Positions 29,171 through 37,967 of a DNA stretch of 64,000 nt are shown here, piece by piece (within the stretch, counting starts at the first letter, position 1; every line of letters begins with the position of its first letter). The translations under genes and the position numbers were made by a program. The notes below the pieces were generated by a model. It was not told the origin of the DNA. It ran no database searches and saw nothing but the letters and a program-made list of their open reading frames with translations. The stretch lies in NCBI RefSeq assembly GCF_002015045.1, contig NZ_MUXX01000002.1, positions 285,258 to 349,257 of the forward strand, written 5' to 3'. Source of the stretch: Haemophilus paraphrohaemolyticus (GTDB lineage: Bacteria; Pseudomonadota; Gammaproteobacteria; Enterobacterales; Pasteurellaceae).

Positions 29171-29859
29171 AATATAATATCTAATAATGAAGTTCCAAAG
29201 AAGTAGTCTAAAGTATAAAAAATAGGGTAAATAGCAGATTTAAACATACTTAACCCCGTAGCGTTTTCCATTAAGAATGGAGCAATCAGAACCCTAAATA
29301 TCAATAAATAAGCGAAAAACATTAAAATTATTCTAATTATAATATTTATCACTCTTGTATAAATACTATCAACAGCTTCTGATGTAACTCTTCTCGCAAT
29401 TACTCGCTCATCCTCTCCAAAGAAATAGTTCATTGTTTTTTTAAATAGGCTTAAATTTCTTGTTTCTTTACGTACCCCATCTAATACTTTCTTATAAGTC
29501 TGATTGTAAATAAAACTATTCAAATTAAATTTATATTTAAACGCTATTTGTAGAAATGTTGGTAATTGCCTTATGGTCTATATAGATGCCTCAATAATGG
29601 AGGCCAAATATACGCTACAAACAACCATGATTGCTAACTCTTTACTGAATATTTTAGGAATTAAAAGCGTTGCAATAAGAAATAAAATGACATTAAAGAA
29701 TAATTTAACAATGCTTTCAGTTTGATAAATTAACACTGTATGTAGAATTTCTCCTTTAGCTTCTTTGATCCCATTATTAATAGCATCTGAAACTTGTCCT
29801 TTTACAACTTTTTTAACTGCAAGAATAAAAGGTGGAACAACTAATAGTACTGGTACCAT
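29167..29859 (-). pseudogene. Membrane protein gene split by an in-frame TAG
   Basis: Two membrane ORFs lie in one frame. The first (ATG 29859, GAGGAATT ribosome site, stop 29580-29578) encodes 93 residues with TM segments near 4-20, 57-73 and 76-92. From that TAG the frame stays open for 18 codons that look coding (TIRQLPTFLQIAFKYKFN), then joins a 118-residue ORF with two TM segments. The second part has only a TTG start (29523) and no ribosome site. One ~230-residue protein broken by an amber codon explains this best. Two separate genes remain possible. No family recognised. Confidence 0.55.
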
Positions 29860-29894
29860 ATAATTCCTCACTAAAATCAATTAAATAAACCAAA

Positions 29895-29958
29895 ACAGTT
29901 TAAAATAAAAGCCAAATTAGTTAAACTGTAGCTTTAAAAATTTTCGATAATTTTTATC
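29895..29958. promoter_or_regulatory. Candidate operators of the divergent regulator
   Basis: Between the divergent genes lie an inverted repeat ACAGTTTAA (29895-29903) / TTAAACTGT (29921-29929) and a perfect palindrome GATAATTTTTATC (29946-29958) ending one base before the regulator's ATG. Both are typical targets for a dimeric HTH repressor controlling itself and the opposite operon. Confidence 0.45.
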
Positions 29959-29959
29959 T

Positions 29960-30316
29960 ATGAAGATAAAAAACGAAAAAGATAAATTTAGCGAAAGGCT
30001 GGCAACCGCAATTAAGGCTGAATACCCTAAAGGCCTTACAACAAGCCAAATTGCTATTAAATTTGGGTTATTACACCCAACAGATGCCGTCACGCCTCAG
30101 GCAGTTTATAAATGGTTAAATGGTTTAGCGATTCCCTCATTTGACAAGATAGAGACACTCTCGAAATGGTTAAATGTAGAACCAAATTGGTTAAGGTACG
30201 GTGGTGAAGAGGAGCAGAATTACTCCGCATTAGATGAAGTTTTAATCCGTTTAATAAAAGATCTTAACGATCAGCAAAAGAGCATTATTGTGAGCTTGAT
30301 TACCTCTTTTAAGTAA
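29960..30316 (+). CDS. XRE/phage CI-like transcriptional regulator
   Basis: A 118-residue DNA-binding protein. Residues about 25-80 form a CI-type helix-turn-helix (GLTTSQIAIKFGL, AVTPQAVYKWLNGLAIPSFDKIETLSKWLNV, then PNWLRYG, the usual motif after phage repressor domains). A short C-terminal helical tail lacks the LexA-like protease domain. It is divergent from the DUF4230/membrane cluster with palindromes between, so it probably represses that cluster. The ATG has no ribosome site and may be translated from a leaderless mRNA. Confidence 0.82.
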   Translation: MKIKNEKDKFSERLATAIKAEYPKGLTTSQIAIKFGLLHPTDAVTPQAVYKWLNGLAIPSFDKIETLSKWLNVEPNWLRYGGEEEQNYSALDEVLIRLIKDLNDQQKSIIVSLITSFK

Positions 30317-30433
30317 TTTGACTAGCAAGTGCTCAAACTCTGCAAAACTTTTGCAAAATCCATTCGCTTGTTTCCTATATTTTCGCCCTGTTTTCAAGTA
30401 GAATAGGGCAAATTTTTTTATGAGGAATAGAAG

Positions 30434-32104
30434 ATGTCATCTCAATTTGTTTATACGATGCATCGCGTGGGCAAAGTGGTTCCACCGAAGCGTCATATTT
30501 TGAAAGATATTTCTTTGAGCTTCTTCCCTGGCGCGAAAATCGGGGTGTTGGGCTTAAATGGTGCGGGTAAATCGACCCTTTTACGTATTATGGCGGGTGT
30601 AGATAAAGAGTTTGAGGGCGAAGCTCGTCCACAACCAGGAATCAAAATCGGTTATCTTCCGCAAGAGCCAAAACTTGAGCCGCAACAAACCGTGCGTGAA
30701 GCGGTGGAAGAAGCCGTTTCAGAAGTAAAAGGCGCCCTAACCCGTTTAGATGAAGTTTATGCACTTTATGCGGATCCTGATGCGGATTTTGATAAATTAG
30801 CGGCAGAACAAGCCAATCTTGAAGCGATTATCCAAGCACACGATGGACATAATTTAGATAACCAATTAGAGCGTGCAGCAGATGCGTTACGCTTGCCAGA
30901 TTGGGACGCAAAAATTGAGCATTTATCCGGGGGTGAACGCCGCCGTGTAGCACTTTGCCGCTTATTGCTTGAAAAACCAGATATGTTGTTATTAGACGAG
31001 CCAACCAACCACTTAGATGCGGAATCGGTGGCGTGGTTAGAACGCTTCTTACACGACTACGAGGGCACGGTAGTGGCGATTACCCATGACCGTTACTTTT
31101 TAGATAACGTGGCTGGCTGGATCTTAGAGCTTGACCGTGGTGAGGGCATTCCTTGGGAAGGCAACTACTCTTCTTGGTTAGAGCAAAAAGAGAAACGTTT
31201 AGAACAAGAACAAGCGGCTGAAAATGCCCGCCAAAAATCTATTGCGAAAGAATTAGAGTGGGTTCGTCAGAATCCGAAAGGTCGCCAAGCGAAAAGCAAA
31301 GCTCGTATGGCACGCTTCGATGAATTAAATAGCGGCGAATACCAAAAACGTAACGAAACCAACGAACTCTTTATCCCACCTGGTCCACGCTTGGGAGATA
31401 AAGTGATTGAAGTTCAAAACCTCACTAAGTCTTACGGTGATCGCACTTTAATCGACGATTTATCATTTAGTATTCCAAAAGGTGCCATCGTTGGGATTAT
31501 CGGGGCAAATGGTGCGGGTAAATCAACCTTATTCCGTATGTTGTCAGGTCAAGAACAACCAGATTCAGGTTCTGTGACAATGGGAGAAACCGTTGTGCTT
31601 GCTTCGGTGGATCAGTTCCGTGATTCAATGGATGACAAGAAAACCGTGTGGGAAGAAGTCTCTAACGGACAAGATATTCTGACCATTGGTAACTTTGAAA
31701 TTCCAAGCCGTGCATATGTTGGACGCTTCAACTTCAAAGGCGTTGATCAACAAAAACGTGTTGGCGAATTATCCGGTGGTGAACGTGGTCGTTTACACTT
31801 AGCTAAACTTCTACAACGTGGTGGAAACGTGCTGTTATTGGACGAACCAACCAATGACTTAGACGTTGAAACCTTGCGTGCCTTAGAAAATGCGATTTTA
31901 GAATTCCCAGGCTGTGCAATGGTGATTTCCCATGACCGTTGGTTCTTAGACCGTATCGCAACGCATATTTTAGATTACGGTGATGAAGGTAAAGTCACGT
32001 TCTATGAAGGTAACTTCTCAGACTACGAAGAGTGGAAAAAGAAAACCTTAGGCGATGCAGCAACCCAGCCGCACCGTATTAAATATAAACGAATTACGAA
32101 GTAA
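30434..32104 (+). CDS. ettA: Energy-dependent translational throttle protein EttA
   Basis: A 556-residue ABC-F ATPase with two nucleotide-binding domains (Walker A GLNGAGKST near 40 and GANGAGKST near 357; LSGGERRR and LSGGERGR signatures; LLDEPTNHLD and LLDEPTNDLD Walker B). The PtIM linker lies between. MSSQFVYTMHRVGKVVPPKR is characteristic of EttA/YjjK. It binds the ribosomal E site and gates the first peptide bond according to ATP/ADP. A clear GAGGAATAG precedes the ATG, and an uptake-signal terminator follows. Confidence 0.96.
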   Translation: MSSQFVYTMHRVGKVVPPKRHILKDISLSFFPGAKIGVLGLNGAGKSTLLRIMAGVDKEFEGEARPQPGIKIGYLPQEPKLEPQQTVREAVEEAVSEVKGALTRLDEVYALYADPDADFDKLAAEQANLEAIIQAHDGHNLDNQLERAADALRLPDWDAKIEHLSGGERRRVALCRLLLEKPDMLLLDEPTNHLDAESVAWLERFLHDYEGTVVAITHDRYFLDNVAGWILELDRGEGIPWEGNYSSWLEQKEKRLEQEQAAENARQKSIAKELEWVRQNPKGRQAKSKARMARFDELNSGEYQKRNETNELFIPPGPRLGDKVIEVQNLTKSYGDRTLIDDLSFSIPKGAIVGIIGANGAGKSTLFRMLSGQEQPDSGSVTMGETVVLASVDQFRDSMDDKKTVWEEVSNGQDILTIGNFEIPSRAYVGRFNFKGVDQQKRVGELSGGERGRLHLAKLLQRGGNVLLLDEPTNDLDVETLRALENAILEFPGCAMVISHDRWFLDRIATHILDYGDEGKVTFYEGNFSDYEEWKKKTLGDAATQPHRIKYKRITK

Positions 32105-32118
32105 TTAAAGTATTAGAT

Positions 32119-32167
32119 AAGCGGTTAGATTTTGCAAAAAATTTGCAGAATTTGACCGCTTTATTTT
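32119..32167 (+). terminator. ettA terminator built from inverted uptake signals
   Basis: AAGCGGTTAGATTTTGCAAA (32119-32138) faces TTTGCAGAATTTGACCGCTT (32142-32161), followed by TATTTTACT. Uptake-signal cores make the outer stem. It lies 14 nt after the ettA stop. Confidence 0.75.
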
Positions 32168-32330
32168 ACTGTTCTCATCTCAAGCAATCGTTTGCTATTG
32201 AATAATAATTCAGAGGTAAAATTAAATATAAAGGGTATATTTAATACCAAAAATTTAGTACTATCAGCCATCTTTTTTTAAGTAATACAATGAAATTGTT
32301 CATTTTTTCAATGAGCTAAGAGGAGTATTT

Positions 32331-33647
32331 ATGCTGACAATTGACGCTAATTCGCTACCGCCACCACCACGCAAACCAAGGTTCTATGAGGTTTTATATG
32401 TGCAAGTTATTTTTGCCATTATTGTCGGGATTTTATTAGGGCATTTCTTTCCAGAGTTTGGGGAAAGTTTAAAGCCATTGGGCGATGCGTTTATTAAACT
32501 CGTGAAAATGATTATTGCACCTGTGATTTTCCTAACCGTGGTAACGGGTATTGCGGGTATGAATGATATGAAATCGGTTGGGCGTGTAGCGGGCAAAGCA
32601 ATGCTCTATTTTTTAACCTTCTCAACATTGGCGTTGGTTGTGGGGATGGTTATCGCCAATATTATTCAACCTGGGGCGGGGCTAAATATTGATCCGAGCA
32701 CACTGCAATCTACGAAGGTGTCAGAATATGTGAGCAAGGCACAAGAAAGCTCAATGATTGCTTTCTTTATGAATATTATTCCAACCACGGTGTTAAGCCC
32801 GCTCACGGAAGGGAATATCTTACAGGTACTATTTGTCTCTGTATTATTTGGTATTTCTTTAGCTTCAGTCGGCGAGCATGGTAAACCTATTACAGATTTG
32901 CTGCAAGTTGCTGCAGCACCAATGTTTAAATTGGTCTCAATTGTGATGAAAGTCGCGCCTATTGGTGCACTAGGAGCAATGGCATTTACGATTGGCAAAT
33001 ATGGATTGCATTCTATCAGTAATTTAATGTTGCTCATTGTAACCTTTTATATTACCTCGATTTTATTTGTGCTTTTAATTCTTGGGGCTGTGGCTCGCTA
33101 TAACGGTTTCTCCATTGTTGGACTTATCCGTTATATCAAAGATGAACTTTGGCTAGTTTTAGGCACTTCTTCTTCAGAAGCAGCATTGCCAAATTTAATG
33201 CAAAAAATGGAAGCTGCTGGTTGTAAAAAATCAGTGGTAGGATTGGTTGTACCAACAGGTTATTCATTTAACTTAGATGGTACAAACATTTATATGACGA
33301 TGGCAGCCTTATTTATTGCTCAAGCGACCAATACCGATTTAACCATAGGGCAGCAAATCACTTTATTATTGGTGGCAATGCTGAGTTCTAAAGGTGCGGC
33401 TGGCGTAACGGGCGCAGGCTTTATTACTCTGGCGGCAACCTTGTCTGTTGTGCCTGGATTACCCGTGGAAGGAATGGCACTAATTCTAGGGATTGACCGT
33501 TTTATGTCAGAATGTCGTGCTTTAACTAATTTTATTGGTAATGCGTGTGCAACCATTGTGGTTGCTCGTTGGGAAAATGCGTTGGATAAAGAGCAATTAG
33601 GTAAAGCAATGCGTGGTGAGTTAGTGGTTAAAACAGAAATGCACTAA
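32331..33647 (+). CDS. dctA: C4-dicarboxylate/proton symporter DctA
   Basis: A 438-residue member of the dicarboxylate/amino acid:cation symporter family with eight TM segments and two re-entrant loops. Family motifs are the serine-rich [10 protein letters not shown] loop, [13 protein letters not shown], and [30 protein letters not shown] is typical of DctA rather than GltP. It imports succinate, fumarate and malate. AAGAGGAG precedes the ATG. The 226-bp upstream gap shows the ettA terminator and AT-rich DNA but no clear regulator site. Confidence 0.92.
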   Translation: MLTIDANSLPPPPRKPRFYEVLYVQVIFAIIVGILLGHFFPEFGESLKPLGDAFIKLVKMIIAPVIFLTVVTGIAGMNDMKSVGRVAGKAMLYFLTFSTLALVVGMVIANIIQPGAGLNIDPSTLQSTKVSEYVSKAQESSMIAFFMNIIPTTVLSPLTEGNILQVLFVSVLFGISLASVGEHGKPITDLLQVAAAPMFKLVSIVMKVAPIGALGAMAFTIGKYGLHSISNLMLLIVTFYITSILFVLLILGAVARYNGFSIVGLIRYIKDELWLVLGTSSSEAALPNLMQKMEAAGCKKSVVGLVVPTGYSFNLDGTNIYMTMAALFIAQATNTDLTIGQQITLLLVAMLSSKGAAGVTGAGFITLAATLSVVPGLPVEGMALILGIDRFMSECRALTNFIGNACATIVVARWENALDKEQLGKAMRGELVVKTEMH

Positions 33648-33661
33648 TAGCAAATAATGTG

Positions 33662-33702
33662 AAATAGGCTTTGAGTATGTTATGCTCAAAGCCTATTTTT
33701 AT
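33662..33702 (+). terminator. dctA terminator
   Basis: AAATAGGCTTTGAG (33662-33675) pairs with CTCAAAGCCTATTT (33685-33698), followed by further Ts. Confidence 0.85.
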
Positions 33703-33716
33703 ATAAGGAATGTGAA

Positions 33717-34532
33717 ATGAACCAATATGCCGTGTGGGGCAATCCCATTGCTCAAAGTAAGTCACCTCGTATCCATCAGCTTTTTGCGGAACAAGCGGGC
33801 AAAAATATGAGTTATGTTGCAAAATTGGGCGATGAGCAAGATTTTGAGCAGCAGCTCACTGAGTTTTTCAAACAGGCTCAAGGTGTGAATATTACCGCAC
33901 CATTTAAAGAAAGAGCATTTAAGTTAGCGGACGAGCATAGCGAAAGCTGTTTGTTAGCAGGGGCTTGTAACACGTTGAAACGCTTGGAAGATGGGCGTTT
34001 GTATGCGGATAATACGGATGGCGTAGGATTGTGTAATGATTTGGCTCGTTTAGGTTGGTTAAAAGCGGGGCAGAAAGTCTTGATTTTAGGCGCAGGCGGT
34101 GCAACAAAAGGTGTATTACTGCCAATGTTACAGGCAGAGCAAGTAATTACGCTATATAATCGAACCTTTGAAAAAGCAGTTGATTTAGCCGAGAAATTTG
34201 CAAAATTTGGCAATATTCAAGCCGCTTGTTGGGAAGAGATATGTTCTCAAAAATTTGATTTGATCATCAATGCCACTTCGCTTGGTTTGCAAGGGAAATG
34301 TGTGGAACTGCCTGCTCATCTTTTCCAAGATGCTTTTGTTTACGATATGCAATATGCCCTTGAGATGAAAACGCCATTTTTGAATTATGCTAAAGCCAAT
34401 GGAGCTATCAAATATCAAGATGGCTTGGGAATGTTAGTGGGGCAGGCTGCCGTTTCATTCCAATTGTGGGAAGGGATAATGCCAGATGTTGATCCTGTTC
34501 TCAGACAATTAAAAGCAGAAATGAGTAAATAG
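33717..34532 (+). CDS. aroE: Shikimate dehydrogenase (NADP+)
   Basis: A 271-residue AroE that reduces 3-dehydroshikimate in aromatic amino acid synthesis. Substrate-site motifs are GNPIAQSKSP, NITAPFKE with catalytic Lys, ACNTLKR and ADNTDGVGL. The NADP Rossmann loop is GAGGATKGVL, followed by LYNRTFEKA. AAGGAA precedes the ATG. It lies in a gap between the dctA terminator and the tRNA operon. Confidence 0.96.
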   Translation: MNQYAVWGNPIAQSKSPRIHQLFAEQAGKNMSYVAKLGDEQDFEQQLTEFFKQAQGVNITAPFKERAFKLADEHSESCLLAGACNTLKRLEDGRLYADNTDGVGLCNDLARLGWLKAGQKVLILGAGGATKGVLLPMLQAEQVITLYNRTFEKAVDLAEKFAKFGNIQAACWEEICSQKFDLIINATSLGLQGKCVELPAHLFQDAFVYDMQYALEMKTPFLNYAKANGAIKYQDGLGMLVGQAAVSFQLWEGIMPDVDPVLRQLKAEMSK

Positions 34533-34639
34533 CACTATTTCGAGCTGTTATTTAATAAACAAAAAAATGCTGTTTTTATGCCAAAGTGTTGAAATTGTCG
34601 GCAAAAGAGATAAAAATTACATTTTTTGCGAAAAAACGT

Positions 34640-34668
34640 TTGACGAGCAGGGATAAAATCAGCATAAT
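34640..34668 (+). promoter_or_regulatory. Stable-RNA promoter of the tRNA cluster
   Basis: TTGACG (34640-34645) and CATAAT (34663-34668) with a 17-nt spacer, then a GC-rich discriminator GCACCCCG, as is usual for tRNA/rRNA promoters. It lies 38 nt before tRNA-Met. Confidence 0.8.
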
Positions 34669-34706
34669 GCACCCCGTAAACCGATACGGTGAACGCAAAA
34701 TAAAAT

Positions 34707-34783
34707 GGCTACATAGCTCAGCTGGTTAGAGCACAACACTCATAATGTTGGGGTCGCAAGTTCGAATCTCGCTGTAGCCACCA
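34707..34783 (+). tRNA. tRNA-Met (anticodon CAT, elongator type)
   Basis: A 77-nt tRNA. The acceptor GGCTACA pairs with TGTAGCC, CCA is encoded, and the anticodon loop is CTCATAA. The paired first acceptor position and overall sequence match E. coli elongator tRNA-Met (metT) rather than the initiator. Confidence 0.96.
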
Positions 34784-34786
34784 TTT

Positions 34787-34871
34787 GCGGGACTGGCGAA
34801 ATTGGTAGACGCACCAGATTTAGGTTCTGGCGCCGAGAGGTGTGTGGGTTCAAGTCCCTCGTCCCGCACCA
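34787..34871 (+). tRNA. tRNA-Leu (anticodon TAG)
   Basis: An 85-nt class II tRNA. The acceptor GCGGGAC pairs with GTCCCGC, the anticodon stem CCAGA/TCTGG holds loop TTTAGGT (anticodon TAG), it has a long variable arm, and CCA is encoded. It starts 4 nt after tRNA-Met and is processed from the same transcript. Confidence 0.96.
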
Positions 34872-34894
34872 TTTAGGTTTACAAAAATTAGTGT

Positions 34895-34969
34895 TGGGGT
34901 ATCGCCAAGCGGTAAGGCACCGGGTTTTGATCTCGGCATCCCTAGGTTCGAATCCTAGTACCCCAGCCA
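34895..34969 (+). tRNA. tRNA-Gln (anticodon TTG), copy 1
   Basis: A 75-nt tRNA. The acceptor TGGGGTA pairs with TACCCCA, the anticodon loop is TTTTGAT (TTG), and GCCA ends the gene. It is identical to copy 2 located 58 nt downstream. It is part of the Met-Leu-Gln transcript. Confidence 0.96.
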
Positions 34970-34997
34970 TCTAATTACTTTCAATAAAATCAAATAT

Positions 34998-35023
34998 AAA
35001 GCTAACATTTGTTAGTTTTTTTT
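34998..35023 (+). terminator. Hairpin with T-run between the two tRNA-Gln genes
   Basis: CTAAC (35002-35006) pairs with GTTAG (35011-35015), extended by A-T pairs into a run of eight Ts. It looks like an intrinsic terminator inside the tRNA cluster. Confidence 0.5.
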
Positions 35024-35027
35024 CTTT

Positions 35028-35102
35028 TGGGGTATCGCCAAGCGGTAAGGCACCGGGTTTTGATCTCGGCATCCCTAGGTTCGAATCCTAGTACCCCAGC
35101 CA
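35028..35102 (+). tRNA. tRNA-Gln (anticodon TTG), copy 2
   Basis: It has the same 75-nt sequence as copy 1, including encoded CCA. No separate promoter is visible in the 58 nt between copies, so expression depends on reading through the hairpin before it. A recent tandem duplication is likely. Confidence 0.95.
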
Positions 35103-35244
35103 TATTATCCAATTTTTATAATTTTCCTTTTTAATTTTATTTGCATTTTATTCTATTGTATTTGCTTCGTTTATCACTTTTGATTTCCTTAAAAATTCAT
35201 TAAAATACCCCTAATTTTTTATAATTAAATTAAAGGAAATCACC

Positions 35245-36885
35245 ATGCAAAAAATCAACCCAACTAGCACAGTGGCTTGGCAAGCATTAGAAGCACACAA
35301 AGCAGACAATCTTACCATTCCACAGCTTTTCGCAGAAAATCCAAACCGTTTCGAACAATACTCTTTAAATTTTGCCGATCAAATCCTTGTCGATTACTCC
35401 AAAAACGCTATCAATGAAAAAACCTTAGGTTTATTACGCCAATTAGCAAGTGAATGCGGTCTAGCATCAGCAACAGAAGCAATGTTCACTGGGCAAAAAA
35501 TTAACCGCACAGAAAATCGTGCGGTACTACATACAGCATTACGTAACCGTTCAAACGCTCCTGTTTTAGTGGATGGTAAAGATATTATGCCTGAAGTGAA
35601 CGCTGTATTAGCAAAAATGAAAGATTTTTGTGAGCGTGTAATTTCAGGTGAATGGAAAGGCTATACAGGCAAAGCGATTACCGATGTGATCAACATTGGT
35701 ATTGGCGGTTCAGATTTAGGTCCTTATATGGTTACTGAAGCACTTCGTCCATATAAAAACCACCTCACAATGCACTTTGTGTCTAACGTGGACGGCACGC
35801 ACATTGCAGAAACCTTGAAAAAAGTGAATCCAGAAACAACGCTTGTGTTAGTGGCTTCGAAAACTTTTACTACCCAAGAGACTATGACCAATGCACACAC
35901 TGCACGCGATTGGTTATTGGCTGCAGCAAAAGATGAATCTGCGGTAGCAAAACATTTTGCGGCACTTTCAACAAATGCAAAAGAAGTGGAAAAATTTGGT
36001 ATTGATACCAACAATATGTTCGAATTCTGGGATTGGGTGGGCGGTCGCTACTCGCTTTGGTCTGCTATCGGCTTATCTATCGCTCTTTCAATCGGTTTTG
36101 AAAACTTTGAGCAATTGCTTTCAGGTGCACACGAAATGGATAAACATTTCCGCACCGCACCAATCGAGCAAAACATCCCTGCAACCCTTGCATTAGTAGG
36201 AATTTGGAACAGCAACTTCTTAGGTGCAGAAACTGAAGCATTATTACCTTATGATCAATATTTACATCGTTTTGCAGCTTATTTCCAACAAGGTAATATG
36301 GAATCTAATGGTAAATTTGTGGGACGTGATGGCAAAGCGGTAAACTACCAAACAGGCCCAATCGTATGGGGCGAACCTGGCACAAACGGTCAACACGCAT
36401 TCTATCAATTGATTCACCAAGGTACCAAAATCATCCCTTGTGATTTCATTGCACCCGCTCAAACACACAATGCGGTAGGCGATCACCACGCAAAATTACT
36501 CTCAAACTTCTTTGCTCAAACAGAAGCATTAGCGTTCGGTAAATCAAAAGAAGTGGTTGAACAAGAGTTCTTACAAGCGGGTAAAAAATTGGAAGAAGTT
36601 GCAGAAATTGTGCCGTTCAAAGTATTTACAGGCAACAAACCAACCAACTCAATTTTGGTGCAAAAAATCACTCCATTCACATTGGGTGCATTGATTGCGA
36701 TGTATGAACACAAAATCTTTGTTCAAGGCGTAATTTTCAATATCTACAGCTTCGATCAATGGGGCGTAGAACTCGGCAAACAATTAGCAAACCGCATCTT
36801 ACCAGAGCTTCAAGGCAGTGAAAAAGTAACCAGCCACGACAGCTCAACGAATGGTTTAATCAACCAATTCAAAGCGTGGCGTTAA
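35245..36885 (+). CDS. pgi: Glucose-6-phosphate isomerase
   Basis: A 546-residue Pgi, cytoplasmic, interconverting glucose-6-P and fructose-6-P. Signatures are [43 protein letters not shown], the catalytic base region [11 protein letters not shown], and [18 protein letters not shown]. Length is normal (E. coli 549). AAAGGAAA precedes the ATG. The 142-bp gap from the last tRNA is AT-rich with no clear site. Confidence 0.97.
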   Translation: MQKINPTSTVAWQALEAHKADNLTIPQLFAENPNRFEQYSLNFADQILVDYSKNAINEKTLGLLRQLASECGLASATEAMFTGQKINRTENRAVLHTALRNRSNAPVLVDGKDIMPEVNAVLAKMKDFCERVISGEWKGYTGKAITDVINIGIGGSDLGPYMVTEALRPYKNHLTMHFVSNVDGTHIAETLKKVNPETTLVLVASKTFTTQETMTNAHTARDWLLAAAKDESAVAKHFAALSTNAKEVEKFGIDTNNMFEFWDWVGGRYSLWSAIGLSIALSIGFENFEQLLSGAHEMDKHFRTAPIEQNIPATLALVGIWNSNFLGAETEALLPYDQYLHRFAAYFQQGNMESNGKFVGRDGKAVNYQTGPIVWGEPGTNGQHAFYQLIHQGTKIIPCDFIAPAQTHNAVGDHHAKLLSNFFAQTEALAFGKSKEVVEQEFLQAGKKLEEVAEIVPFKVFTGNKPTNSILVQKITPFTLGALIAMYEHKIFVQGVIFNIYSFDQWGVELGKQLANRILPELQGSEKVTSHDSSTNGLINQFKAWR

Positions 36886-36907
36886 TTTTGTAATTTAACT
36901 ATGATTC

Positions 36908-36957
36908 AAGCGGTGCGATTCGTAAAACTTTTTGCAAATTGCACCGCTTATTTTTTG
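36908..36957 (+). terminator. pgi terminator built from inverted uptake signals
   Basis: AAGCGGTGC (36908-36916) pairs with GCACCGCTT (36941-36949), followed by ATTTTTT. The ruvC start codon lies directly after it. Confidence 0.7.
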
Positions 36958-36959
36958 AT

Positions 36960-37538
36960 ATGGCAATTATTTTAGGCATAGACCCAGGCTCAAGGCTCAC
37001 TGGCTACGGTGTAATCCGCCAAACAGGGCGACATTTAGACTATCTTGGCAGTGGTGTGATTCGCACTGCAGCAGACGATCTTCCTACGCGTTTAAAACGC
37101 ATTTATGCAGGCGTCACCGAAGTGATAACCCAATTCCACCCCGAAATGTTCGCAATTGAACAAGTCTTTATGGCAAAAAATGCCGATTCGGCTCTTAAAC
37201 TTGGACAAGCTCGTGGCACGGCAATTGTCGCAGCAGTGAATCACGATCTTCCAGTGTTTGAATATGCGGCTCGATTAGTGAAACAGACGGTAGTAGGTAT
37301 TGGTTCAGCTGACAAAGTGCAGGTGCAAGATATGGTAATGCGAATGCTGCAACTTTCCGCCAAACCACAAGCAGATGCGGCAGATGCGCTTGCCATTGCG
37401 ATTACTCACGCACACTCTATTCAGCATTCCTTAGTCGTAGCAAAACAAAGTAGCCAAAAAGTAAATAGCGAAAAAGAACAAATTTTAGCCTTAATGAAAA
37501 CTCGTTACAGCCGCGGGCGTTTTCGTTTAAAAGGCTAA
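36960..37538 (+). CDS. ruvC: Holliday junction endonuclease RuvC
   Basis: A 192-residue resolvase with the RNase H-fold catalytic acids Asp8 (GIDPGSR), Glu67 (AIEQVF), Asp139 and Asp142 (QADAADAL). It cuts Holliday junctions with RuvAB during recombination. The ATG at 36960 follows the pgi terminator closely, so the ribosome site is weak; the upstream in-frame codons lie in the terminator and are not used. ruvAB and yebC, common neighbours of ruvC, are not adjacent here. The acylphosphatase gene starts 12 nt downstream. Confidence 0.95.
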   Translation: MAIILGIDPGSRLTGYGVIRQTGRHLDYLGSGVIRTAADDLPTRLKRIYAGVTEVITQFHPEMFAIEQVFMAKNADSALKLGQARGTAIVAAVNHDLPVFEYAARLVKQTVVGIGSADKVQVQDMVMRMLQLSAKPQADAADALAIAITHAHSIQHSLVVAKQSSQKVNSEKEQILALMKTRYSRGRFRLKG

Positions 37539-37550
37539 TAGGAGGGAAAA

Positions 37551-37823
37551 GTGATTACCAAACAATTCTTTGTTTTTGGACGAGTACAAGGTGTAGGCTT
37601 TCGCTTTTTCACCTTACAACAGGCGGGGAAACTAGGCTTAAAAGGCACAGTCAGCAACCGCATTGATGGCAGTGTAGAAGTAATAGTTCAAGGCACAGAA
37701 GATCAAATATCCTTAATGCGAGCTTAGCTTTTGGATGTACCGAAAACAGCAACGGTAGAAAGAGTAGTTGAGAATAATTATGTTGAAACACGAGAACTAG
37801 AGCGATTTTCGATTATTGGGTAG
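37551..37823 (+). pseudogene. Acylphosphatase gene interrupted by TAG
   Basis: From a GTG with a strong GGAGGG ribosome site, 58 codons encode an acylphosphatase: FVFGRVQGVGFRFFTLQ carries the phosphate loop and catalytic Arg, and GTVSNRIDGSVEVIVQG the catalytic Asn. Codon 59 (37725-37727) is TAG. The same frame continues for 31 more family-like codons (VPKTATVERVVENN, ELERFSIIG) to a TAG at 37821-37823, giving a normal 90-residue length. A single substitution nonsense mutation is the simplest reading; a sequencing error or readthrough is possible. It is probably co-transcribed with ruvC. Confidence 0.85.
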
Positions 37824-37879
37824 TCATCTCTATTTATGAGATATTCTCTGATATTGTAAAAATTATGCTCCAAATAATA

Positions 37880-37942
37880 TTGACTCGCATTAAAAACTCC
37901 CATATAGTTACGCCACTTTTTTGCAAGTAAGAATAATTCTTA
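37880..37942 (+). promoter_or_regulatory. TonB receptor promoter with Fur-like palindrome
   Basis: TTGACT (37880-37885) and TATAGT (37903-37908) with a 17-nt spacer form a near-consensus promoter. A perfect 7-1-7 palindrome, TAAGAATAATTCTTA (37928-37942), lies just downstream of the expected start site. It resembles a Fur operator and would block the promoter when iron is plentiful. Confidence 0.7.
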
Positions 37943-37967
37943 TCTTTCTTTATTTTGGAATCTACAT

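Noticed and set aside
27724..30316. Integration of the 28-30 kb islet at tRNA-Ser as a genomic island
   Set aside because: I found no second copy of the tRNA 3' end at the far side and no integrase gene.
34740..34970. A 76-residue reverse-strand ORF across the tRNA cluster
   Set aside because: It is the antisense of tRNA-Met, tRNA-Leu and tRNA-Gln; such ORFs recur in genomes as annotation artefacts.
34895..35102. Direct repeats separated by about 58 nt, CRISPR-like at first sight
   Set aside because: The repeat is a 75-nt tRNA-Gln gene with full cloverleaf and CCA; there are only two copies.
29578..37727. Reassignment of TAG as a sense codon
   Set aside because: Many intact genes here end in TAG (ftsY, the DUF805 gene, fbpB, ccmH/nrfF), so TAG is a normal stop; the two in-frame cases are better seen as local mutations.
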